In this document: positions 1-5,760 of the stretch, piece by piece
How positions within the stretch are numbered: position 1 is the first letter of the stretch
How the letters are laid out: each line of letters begins with the position of its first letter
NCBI GenBank assembly: GCA_030040395.1
Contig: JASHTU010000443.1
Coordinates: 1-7,722, forward strand
Reading direction: 5' to 3'
DNA length: 7,722 nt
From: Acidobacteriaceae bacterium
Lineage (GTDB): Bacteria > Acidobacteriota > Terriglobia > Terriglobales > Acidobacteriaceae
Notes under the pieces: generated by a model
Databases searched by the model: none
Told to the model about the DNA's origin: nothing
The model's input: only the letters and a program-made list of their open reading frames with translations
Translations under genes and position numbers: made by a program

Positions 1-888
1 GACTTGCTCATCCGCGACGCAGACTTCGCCATGTACCGCGCCAAGCAGGCGGGCGGCGGCCGCTGCGAATTCTTCGACAAACACTTAGAGGTTTGCGTCA
101 GCAGCCAGCAGGAACGCGAGCGTGAGCTGCGCACCGTACTGGATAAGCGCCTTTTCCAATTTCGCTACGAACCGATCTACCATCTCGCCAGCGGCAAGCT
201 GGTGGGCTTCGAGTCCCAACTTTACTGGCGGCGCGCCGACGGCGGCGTGGAGAGCTTCCGCGATCTGATGTCGGTAGCCGAGGAGACCGGCTTTTCCGTT
301 GCGCTCGGCCGCGAGGCGCTGGACACGGTTTGCCGCCAGTTATCCGCCTGGCGCGATGCTCCGCAAAGTGACCTCTTCGTCAGCGTCAACCTCACCGACC
401 GCCAGTTCTACCACCCCGATCTGGCGGCGCAGTTGAAGCGTGCGCTGGCGGTGAGCGGGGCCGCCCCCGGGCGCCTGGTGTTTGAAGTTCCAGAAACCGC
501 GCTCAACAGCAACCCCGATGCCGCGGTCGTGATTCTCCAGCGCCTGGTGGACTGCGAAGCGCGGGTGGCCATCGACGAGTTCGGCTCCAATCTGGCGCCT
601 CTCAATCACCTCACCCGGCTGCCAGTCGACATGGCCAAGCTGGACCGCAGGCTCACCGCGTCCGCCGCCACCACACGCCAGCAGGCGGTGCTGGAATCGG
701 TGGTCCGTCTAGGTCAGACCTTGGGCGTGCAAGTGGTGGCGCAGGGCGTCGATACTCCCGAGCAGCTTCAGGCTCTCCGCCGGGTTGGTTGCCCTTTCGG
801 CCAAGGCGCGCTGCTTTCACCTCCGCTCGAGCCGGCGCATGCGCTGCAGCTGGCTGAAGCCGGCGACTGGACTGCTCCGCCCAAGTAG
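1..888 (+). CDS. GGDEF-EAL cyclic-di-GMP signalling protein, C-terminal part, probably catalytically degenerate EAL
   Basis: The gene enters from the left edge, so its start is outside the window; 295 residues and the stop are visible. Residues 1-26 are the tail of a GGDEF domain (RDADFAMYRAKQAGGGR, then FFD). An EAL domain follows from about residue 43 to 285. EAL domains hydrolyse c-di-GMP with two metal ions. Retained here are Glu71 of the signature, Asn130 (VNLTDRQF), Glu162 (FEVPE), Lys213 (AKLD) and Gln268 (GQG). Changed are the signature itself (ESQ for EAL), DDFG to DEFG (Glu193), the loop after it (GSNLAP for GTGYSS) and AEGVE to AQGVD (Gln248 in place of the usual general-base Glu). 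The inference is that phosphodiesterase activity is weak or lost and the domain may be a c-di-GMP receptor or a structural module. It ends 47 bp before rapZ on the same strand. Sensor and GGDEF active-site regions are not visible. Confidence 0.9.
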   Translation, partial: DLLIRDADFAMYRAKQAGGGRCEFFDKHLEVCVSSQQERERELRTVLDKRLFQFRYEPIYHLASGKLVGFESQLYWRRADGGVESFRDLMSVAEETGFSVALGREALDTVCRQLSAWRDAPQSDLFVSVNLTDRQFYHPDLAAQLKRALAVSGAAPGRLVFEVPETALNSNPDAAVVILQRLVDCEARVAIDEFGSNLAPLNHLTRLPVDMAKLDRRLTASAATTRQQAVLESVVRLGQTLGVQVVAQGVDTPEQLQALRRVGCPFGQGALLSPPLEPAHALQLAEAGDWTAPPK

Positions 889-900
889 GCTGCGCGGGCG

Positions 901-929
901 GCGACAAATCCCATCGTCCGGTGTAGCAT
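901..929 (+). promoter_or_regulatory. candidate sigma-70-like promoter giving a leaderless rapZ transcript
   Basis: GCGACA at 901-906 (4 of 6 to TTGACA) and TAGCAT at 924-929 (fits TANNNT) are separated by 17 bp. Initiation about 7 bases after the -10 box would fall on the rapZ ATG at 936. No Shine-Dalgarno-like purine run precedes that ATG, which agrees with a leaderless message. The match is short and could be chance. Confidence 0.3.
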
Positions 930-935
930 GAGCGC

Positions 936-1865
936 ATGGCGTCCTCAGACCAGGCGGCCGGCCAGGTTGCCGCGGAACTTGCCGCAGAACACGCCAAGAC
1001 CTCGAAACCGACCAAGCAACTGGTCATCGTTACCGGCATTTCCGGTTCAGGCAAGGCCTCAGCCCTCAAGGCATTCGAAGACCTCGGCTTTCATTGCGTC
1101 GACAATCTCCCCCTCGAGCTGCTGCCCGGCTTTGCCGATCTGGTGAGCCAGTCTGCCGAAGTGGACCGGGCCTCCATTGTCGTAGACGTGCGCGAAGGCC
1201 CTACTCTCGACCTCCTGCCGCAAATCCTCAAGAAGGTAAGAACGCTGCTCAACACGCGGGTAGTTTTCCTCGACGCCCAGGATTCAGTCCTGGTGCGCCG
1301 CTACTCCGAGACCCGGCGCCCCCACCCGCTGGGCCGTTCGGAGACTGTTTCCCGCTCCATTGTCGAAGAACGCCAACTGCTCGATCCCATCCGCAACGTG
1401 GCCGATACCCTCATCGACACCTCGAACTTCAACGTTCACCAGTTGCGCGCGCATATCCAGGCCCGCTTTGGCCGCGACGAGGAGGGCCACCGCCTGCTCG
1501 TTTCCTGCTTGAGCTTCGGCTTCAAGAACGGCGTCCCTCTCGACGCCGACATGGTGTTCGACGTGCGCTTCCTGCCCAATCCGCATTTTGTGCCGGAGTT
1601 TCGCAACAAGACCGGGCTCGACCCAAACGTCGCCGCCTACGTCAGCGGCTTTCCGCAGACGGGCGAGTTCCTCGACAAGGTGACGGTCCTGATGCTCTAT
1701 CTGCTTCCGCACTACATCGAGGAAGGCAAGAGCTACCTCACCGTGGCTTTCGGCTGCACCGGCGGCCAGCATCGCAGCGTCATGATGGTGGAGGAGATCG
1801 CCAAGCGCCTGAAACAGGCAGGTTATGAGGTAAAAGCCCTGCACCGCGACATGACGCGAGGGTGA
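936..1865 (+). CDS. rapZ: RapZ family nucleotide-binding protein (RNase adapter / YvcJ family)
   Basis: A 309-residue cytoplasmic protein of the RapZ/YvcJ family. In E. coli RapZ senses glucosamine-6-phosphate and guides RNase E to the small RNA GlmZ, controlling GlmS; outside enterobacteria the role is less clear. Landmarks: P-loop GISGSGKA at 34-41, CVDNLP at 54-59, VVDVREG as the Walker B-like strand, RRYSETRRPHPLG, SFGFKNGVPLDADMVFDVRF followed by LPNP, and the C-terminal GCTGGQHRS signature of the sugar-phosphate-binding half. Two oddities stand out. The Walker A Ser/Thr after Lys40 is Ala41, and about 27 residues rich in Ala, Lys and Glu precede the usual start of the domain (E. coli RapZ begins almost at the P-loop strand). 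ATG 936 is the only in-frame ATG close to the domain; an internal start nearer the P-loop cannot be excluded. Its end lies 18 bp from the convergent hydrolase gene, with no obvious terminator between them. The usual partners hprK and rpoN are not in view. Confidence 0.95.
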   Translation: MASSDQAAGQVAAELAAEHAKTSKPTKQLVIVTGISGSGKASALKAFEDLGFHCVDNLPLELLPGFADLVSQSAEVDRASIVVDVREGPTLDLLPQILKKVRTLLNTRVVFLDAQDSVLVRRYSETRRPHPLGRSETVSRSIVEERQLLDPIRNVADTLIDTSNFNVHQLRAHIQARFGRDEEGHRLLVSCLSFGFKNGVPLDADMVFDVRFLPNPHFVPEFRNKTGLDPNVAAYVSGFPQTGEFLDKVTVLMLYLLPHYIEEGKSYLTVAFGCTGGQHRSVMMVEEIAKRLKQAGYEVKALHRDMTRG

Positions 1866-1883
1866 GGTTCGGCAGCCCGTGTC

Positions 1884-2846
1884 CTATCGCCCAGGCATGC
1901 TTTCCAGCCATCGGGCCAGCGAATCCTGATAGTCCTTTTCCGCGGCCGGCGCGGGCGGCAGCCACACCAGACTCTTGGGCGCCGAGACCTCTTGGTAGGC
2001 TGCTGTCTCTTGACCGCCGGCGCCCGACCCTGCAGAGTCATAGAACCATAACGACGGAATCCGCAGGTTGGCCGCCGCAGCGTTCAATCCGTAACGGTCG
2101 CGCGCCAGCAAGTGAGCAGGGACGAGAGCCGCGCGGGGATCGCTGAAAACCGGCTTCATCGGGTCCGCCAAGGGCGACTCCAGAATTACGCCCGCCAGGT
2201 CCGGATGGGCCGCCGCGACTTCCAACGCCAGATTCGCCCCCAAGCCCGCGCCATCCAGGACAATTGCGCCCGAGGCGACCAGCCGCGTTTCGGTCAGATA
2301 TGCGAGCGCCCACTCCGCGTCCTGGCGCCAGCGCTTCTCGCTGGGCCGCGCAAACTCGCTCTTGCCGTAGCCCCGGTAATCGAAAGCCAGCACGTTCACG
2401 CCTGCCGCGTGCAGCCGCGCCAAGGCGTCCACCGCGTTTCCCATGTTGCCGTTTTGTCCGTGGAGAAAGAGCACCGTGAAGCGGCCGAAACGCGCCCCCG
2501 GAGCCGCGGGAATCCACCACCCGTCGAGCCGCAACACGCCCGTATCCGTGGCCGCGAATCGCAGCGGTTCGAAGGGGACGCCGAGGCTTGCCGGGGTAGG
2601 CGCCACCGTCCCCTCCGGGTGGTATAGGAGTTGCCAACTCCCTTGCCAGAAGAGCAGGCACAGCGTGCCCCATGCGCAAAATGCCGCCGCGACGAGGGTC
2701 GACCCCACCGCGGTCAGCAGCCATCGGCCTGGAACCGTCGGCGGGGCGGCGGTTTCACTGCGCCCCCGGCCCGGCAATGGCTGCCGGTCCTTTCTTTGCG
2801 GGGGCGGAACCAGCCTCGGTTGGAGTTTTTTGCTCGGGATCGACAT
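1884..2846 (-). CDS. membrane-anchored alpha/beta-hydrolase-fold protein, probable pseudoenzyme
   Basis: A 320-residue protein from ATG 2846. An in-frame GTG at 2858 would add four residues, and neither start has a clear ribosome binding site. A basic, proline-rich N-tail is followed by one hydrophobic segment at about 42-64, so the domain probably lies outside the cytoplasm, anchored in the inner membrane. The fold resembles the ABHD13/17 (BEM46-like) serine hydrolases: oxyanion-loop LHGQNGN near 128-134, FDYRGYGKS near 155-163, and the nucleophile-elbow strand followed by VILESPLADP. At the elbow, where G-x-S-x-G is expected, the sequence is G-A-G-L-G (residues 199-203), so the serine is Gly201 (GGC at 2244-2246, one base from AGC). 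The last histidine is His245; none lies in the C-terminal region where the catalytic His should be. The usual GxxD-xxVP acid motif is replaced by FYDSAGSG. The fold assignment is firm; loss of hydrolase activity is inferred. It may act by binding or scaffolding. Confidence 0.85.
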   Translation of the reverse strand: MSIPSKKLQPRLVPPPQRKDRQPLPGRGRSETAAPPTVPGRWLLTAVGSTLVAAAFCAWGTLCLLFWQGSWQLLYHPEGTVAPTPASLGVPFEPLRFAATDTGVLRLDGWWIPAAPGARFGRFTVLFLHGQNGNMGNAVDALARLHAAGVNVLAFDYRGYGKSEFARPSEKRWRQDAEWALAYLTETRLVASGAIVLDGAGLGANLALEVAAAHPDLAGVILESPLADPMKPVFSDPRAALVPAHLLARDRYGLNAAAANLRIPSLWFYDSAGSGAGGQETAAYQEVSAPKSLVWLPPAPAAEKDYQDSLARWLESMPGR

Positions 2847-2957
2847 GGTGCGACTCACTGCGCAAGAAAGCAGCCAGTTCCTATGCTATCGCCAAACTCC
2901 GCGCCATATTTTGAAGCCGTGTTGGGGCCGGCCAAGGATTTTCATCGCGCAGAGGTG

Positions 2958-2985
2958 TTGCCCCGGCCCCGCGGAGCAGTATCAT
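2958..2985 (+). promoter_or_regulatory. candidate promoter of the beta-propeller gene
   Basis: TTGCCC (2958-2963, 4 of 6 to the -35 consensus) and TATCAT (2980-2985, 5 of 6 to the -10 consensus) are 16 bp apart. They lie upstream of the start at 3048, giving an untranslated leader of about 55 bases. This is the best plus-strand match in the divergent region 2847-3047. I found no comparably good minus-strand promoter for the hydrolase gene. Confidence 0.35.
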
Positions 2986-3035
2986 CGTCCCTGTCGAAAC
3001 ATATTCTTGAGCGCTATCGAGTGCATATTCCTTGC

Positions 3036-3039
3036 GGAG
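3036..3039 (+). promoter_or_regulatory. ribosome binding site of the beta-propeller gene
   Basis: GGAG lies 8 bases before the ATG at 3048. It decides the start: the reading frame stays open upstream to 2631, but that stretch runs antisense through the hydrolase gene, and only the ATG at 3048 is followed directly by a signal peptide. Confidence 0.7.
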
Positions 3040-3047
3040 AATTTGAT

Positions 3048-4070
3048 ATGAAAAGGAACCGTTCCGGGGTTTTGTTCTTGTCTGCCATGCTTGTGGCCGG
3101 TGTATTGCCCTGTCTTGGGCAATCGCATTGGGCGGTCACGAATACTTTTCACATTGGTGGAGAGGGCGGGTGGGATTATGTCACCGTCGACGCGGCGCAC
3201 CACAGGTTCTTTGTCACCCGAAGCACCCACACCATGGCCATCGACGAAAACACCGGCAAGGTGCTTGCCGACATTCCCGGCGAGATTCGTTCCCACGGCA
3301 TTGCGCTGGTCCCCAAGCTGGGACGCGGCTTTATTACCGACGGCGGAGGCAGCGGCGCGATCTTCGTCTTCGATATGAACACCTACAAAGTTCTGGGGCG
3401 CATTTCCACCATGCCGGATTCCGACGGCATTATTTATGACCCGGGAACAGATCTGGTGCTTGCCGTCTCCGGCGACGGCAACGCTTTAATGGCTTTCCAT
3501 CCAGGCATCGACCCCGGCAACGGAAAAGTCGGTCCGCCCATCGAGTTGGGCGGCTCACCGGAGTTCCTGGCGGCGGACGGCAACGGAAAGGCGTACATTA
3601 ACCTCGCCGATAAAGGACTGATCGCAGTGGTGGATCTACGTGCGCGTAAAGTCATCGCGCGCTGGCCCGTCGCGCCGGGAGGTGGGCCGACGGGCATGGC
3701 CATCGATAGCGCGCATCATCGCCTGTTTATCGGCTGCCGGAAACCGCAAAGGCTCATCGTGATGAGCACCGAAGGCGGCAAGATCGAGGCCGCGCTGCCC
3801 ATCGGCTCCGGCAACGACGCGGTGCGCTTCAGCGACGGTCAGGCTTTCGCGAGTTGCCGTGACGGCTCGCTCACGGTTGCCGGCGAGAGCGGGGGAAAGT
3901 TTGAAGTCGAGCAGACCGTCAAGACCGCTGACGGCGCCCGCACTATGGGCATCGATCAAATGGCGCATAAGATTTTTCTTCCCACCGCCCAAATGGAGCC
4001 CGGGGCCGGCGGGAGTCGGCCCGCGATGAAGCCCGGTTCATTCGAAGTAGTGGTGGTCTCCCGGCAATAA
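3048..4070 (+). CDS. exported YncE-like beta-propeller protein
   Basis: A 340-residue protein with a Sec signal peptide: basic MKRNR, a hydrophobic core at about 7-20, and a probable cut after Gly24. It has no lipobox, so it is predicted to be periplasmic or secreted. The mature part is built from about seven repeats of the YncE/NHL-like type, each with a strand such as GIALVPKLGRGFITD or GMAIDSAHHRLFIG followed by a strand ending in a D-x-x-T/R-x-K-V turn. Approximate blades are 44-78, 84-122, 127-168, 172-209, 214-256, 260-300 and 307-340; the last may close the ring. Such propellers bind ligands or partner proteins, and no catalytic motif is visible, so the role is unknown. It stands alone: the upstream gene is divergent and the downstream one convergent. 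GC content and style match its neighbours. It could also be described as an NHL-repeat or lactonase-fold protein. Confidence 0.85.
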   Translation: MKRNRSGVLFLSAMLVAGVLPCLGQSHWAVTNTFHIGGEGGWDYVTVDAAHHRFFVTRSTHTMAIDENTGKVLADIPGEIRSHGIALVPKLGRGFITDGGGSGAIFVFDMNTYKVLGRISTMPDSDGIIYDPGTDLVLAVSGDGNALMAFHPGIDPGNGKVGPPIELGGSPEFLAADGNGKAYINLADKGLIAVVDLRARKVIARWPVAPGGGPTGMAIDSAHHRLFIGCRKPQRLIVMSTEGGKIEAALPIGSGNDAVRFSDGQAFASCRDGSLTVAGESGGKFEVEQTVKTADGARTMGIDQMAHKIFLPTAQMEPGAGGSRPAMKPGSFEVVVVSRQ

Positions 4071-4086
4071 GCTGTTCCGACTCATC

Positions 4087-4112
4087 GGGCGCCGCGCCGT
4101 TCCAAGGCGCCC
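4087..4112 (+). terminator. GC hairpin after the beta-propeller gene, possible terminator
   Basis: GGGCGCC (4087-4093) and GGCGCCC (4106-4112) form a perfect 7-bp stem around a 12-base loop, starting 16 bases after the stop codon. No T-run follows, so it is not a classical intrinsic terminator. It may protect the 3' end or act together with Rho. Confidence 0.4.
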
Positions 4113-4274
4113 TCCGTTGACCGCGAAAATCCGCTCTCGCTCAATGGTCTACCGGTCCGGTTGCGCCTGAGAAGCGAAGCGTGGGGTGGCCTTCAAAGGT
4201 TGTGTCCGACTGCCGGACCACGTTCCCGAATTTCCGCGTCTTTCGCTGGCCCGTCTCCCGGAGCCAATCCGCCC

Positions 4275-4305
4275 CCACGCCAGACTGTACATAGTTCTCG
4301 CGTGG
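4275..4305. other. interrupted inverted repeat (hairpin) downstream of the MFS gene
   Basis: CCACGC (4275-4280) pairs with GCGTGG (4300-4305). Inside, after one C-C mismatch, AGACT (4282-4286) pairs with AGTTCT (4293-4298) with one bulged base, leaving the loop GTACAT. It lies about 40 bp beyond the stop of the minus-strand MFS gene, in the gap between convergent genes. There is no T-run on the minus-strand downstream side, so it is either a U-tract-less terminator, an mRNA-stability hairpin or a palindromic repeat. A smaller hairpin, GTCCG/CGGAC, lies at 4204-4218. Confidence 0.4.
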
Positions 4306-4312
4306 AAAAGCC

Positions 4313-4340
4313 GATAGCTGAGAGTCGAAAGCTGAAAGCT
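4313..4340. repeat. four-copy tandem heptamer repeat
   Basis: Four consecutive 7-bp units are visible: GATAGCT, GAGAGTC, GAAAGCT, GAAAGCT. The last two are identical, the first differs from them by one base and the second is more diverged. GAAAAGCC just before (4305-4312) looks like a decayed fifth unit. The array ends 4 bp from the MFS stop codon, in non-coding sequence. No function is visible. Confidence 0.65.
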
Positions 4341-4344
4341 GCCT

Positions 4345-5703
4345 TTATGATTGCATCTGTTCAGCGGCCATTTCTTTGGCGGCCGGAATGATCCCCATCT
4401 CGCGGTAGATGGGCCGCACCACATGGCGCACCGCGGGCAATTGCGTGGCGAACCATGCCGCGCCCAGCACCACTACTGAGCCGTTCGCGATCACTGTCAG
4501 CGGCGCGCCGAAGGCCTGCGCCAAGGTTCCGGCGAGCAGGCTGCCGAACGGCGCCATGCCCACGAAGGCCATGGTGTAATAACTCATAACGCGGCCGCGC
4601 TTGTCTTCGCTCACCAGGGTTTGAATGATGGTGTTGCTCGCCGCCATCCCCTGCATCATGCCCATACCCGCCACGAACACCATTAACATGGAGAGCCAAA
4701 AAACGTGGGAGAGCCCGAAGCCGATCAGTCCCATGCCGAAGACCGCGGCGGCGATGGGAATCATGCGAATCAGGCCGCGCACCGTCTTGCGCGCGGCCAG
4801 CGACAGCGCGGAGACCAGCGCCCCCACGCCCATTGAGCCCATCAAAAATCCCAGCGTATGCGGCCCGCCATGCAGCACTTTGGCCACAAAGATCGGCATA
4901 AGCACCACGTAGGGCATCCCCATGAGGCTTACCACGGCAAACAGCAGGAGAATGGTCCGCACCGGCAGGAACCGCGACACATACGTCCAGCCCTCTTTGA
5001 GTTCGGTGAAGGTTGACGTGGCCGCGCGCCGCGGCGCCGCTACGTTCAGACGCATGGCGAGCAGCGAGGCAATCACCGCGATGTAACTAACGCCGTCGGC
5101 GAAGAAGCACCACCCCTCGCTGGTGGCGGCAATGACCAAGCCGGCCAGCGACGGCCCGATCAGCCGCGCCATATTCACCATCGAGGAGTTGATGGCGATG
5201 GCGTTGCCCAAGTCGGCGCGGTCTTCCACCATCTGCACCATGAAGGCCTGGCGCCCCGGCATGTCGAAGGCGTTGATCAGTCCCTGCATCACGCTCAGGC
5301 CCAGAATCAGCGGAATATTGATGCGCCCCGTAAGCGTGAAACCGGCCAGCAGGAACGATTGCACCATGGAGAGCGTCTGCGTCCATACCAGCACCCGCCT
5401 GCGGTTGAGCCGGTCCACCCACACGCCCGCGAACGGCGCCACCAGAAAGGAGGGAATCTGCCCGGCAAAGCTCACCGTTCCCAGGAGCAGCGCCGAGTGC
5501 GTCAGCCGGTACACCAGCCACGCCGTGGCGATCCGCGTCATCCAGGTGCCAATCAGCGAGATGCTCTGGCCGCCGAAAAAGAGCCGAAAATTGCGATGCC
5601 GCAGCGCCCGCCACGCATGAGAAACGCGGCTCGAAGCCTGGGGCTTGAGCAGATTTGGATCGGGCGTTTCGCCGCCCGTGAATTTCGCGCCGGAGCTCAC
5701 CAT
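4345..5703 (-). CDS. major facilitator superfamily exporter, EntS-like (MFS_3 type)
   Basis: A 452-residue inner-membrane protein with the twelve-segment layout of the MFS, most like the EntS / MFS_3 (transmembrane secretion effector) branch of proton-driven exporters of siderophores and drugs. A hydrophilic cytoplasmic tail of about 30 residues precedes WRALRHRNFRLFFGGQ, typical of this branch. Motif A between segments 2 and 3 is intact (GVWVDRLNRRR, 93-103). Further branch-like stretches are NAFDMPGRQAF, NAIAINSS-x-x-N-x-AR-x-IGP and SEDKRGRVMSYY. ATG 5703 follows a weak GAGAAAG purine run. The gene begins 57 bp after the stop of the outer-membrane channel gene on the same strand, so it is probably the last visible gene of the efflux operon. 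The substrate cannot be read from the sequence; membership of an RND operon suggests toxic-compound or metabolite export. Confidence 0.9.
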   Translation of the reverse strand: MVSSGAKFTGGETPDPNLLKPQASSRVSHAWRALRHRNFRLFFGGQSISLIGTWMTRIATAWLVYRLTHSALLLGTVSFAGQIPSFLVAPFAGVWVDRLNRRRVLVWTQTLSMVQSFLLAGFTLTGRINIPLILGLSVMQGLINAFDMPGRQAFMVQMVEDRADLGNAIAINSSMVNMARLIGPSLAGLVIAATSEGWCFFADGVSYIAVIASLLAMRLNVAAPRRAATSTFTELKEGWTYVSRFLPVRTILLLFAVVSLMGMPYVVLMPIFVAKVLHGGPHTLGFLMGSMGVGALVSALSLAARKTVRGLIRMIPIAAAVFGMGLIGFGLSHVFWLSMLMVFVAGMGMMQGMAASNTIIQTLVSEDKRGRVMSYYTMAFVGMAPFGSLLAGTLAQAFGAPLTVIANGSVVVLGAAWFATQLPAVRHVVRPIYREMGIIPAAKEMAAEQMQS

Positions 5704-5715
5704 GGCTTTCTCATA

Positions 5716-5725
5716 GGATGCATCC
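5716..5725. other. 10-bp perfect palindrome upstream of the MFS start
   Basis: GGATGCATCC is fully self-complementary and ends 12 bases before the MFS ATG, in the 57-bp gap after the outer-membrane channel gene. It could be a regulator half-site pair, a small RNA hairpin near the start region, or chance. A weaker inverted repeat, GGCGC/GCGCC, lies nearby at 5737-5753. Confidence 0.3.
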
Positions 5726-5760
5726 GGTCCCAGGGCGGCGCGGAAAATGCGCCTCTCGTT

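Noticed and set aside
877..901. CCGCCC/GGGCGG inverted repeat spanning the stop of the GGDEF-EAL gene
   Set aside because: A 6-bp GC stem with a 13-base loop and no T-run, easily expected by chance in this base composition.
1284..1844. 186-residue minus-strand open frame opposite rapZ
   Set aside because: A shadow of rapZ codon structure in GC-rich DNA; the plus strand has clear family motifs and the shadow has none.
2112..2627. 171-residue plus-strand open frame opposite the hydrolase gene
   Set aside because: A shadow frame with an Arg/Pro-rich composition and no recognisable domain.
2631..3047. Open plus-strand frame leading into the beta-propeller gene (a 139-residue N-terminal extension)
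   Set aside because: It runs antisense through the hydrolase gene, has no family resemblance, and the signal peptide with a good ribosome binding site starts at 3048.
4161..4391. 76-residue plus-strand frame in the gap after the beta-propeller gene
   Set aside because: No ribosome binding site, no recognisable domain, and it runs into the convergent MFS gene; the hairpins and heptamer array argue for non-coding sequence.
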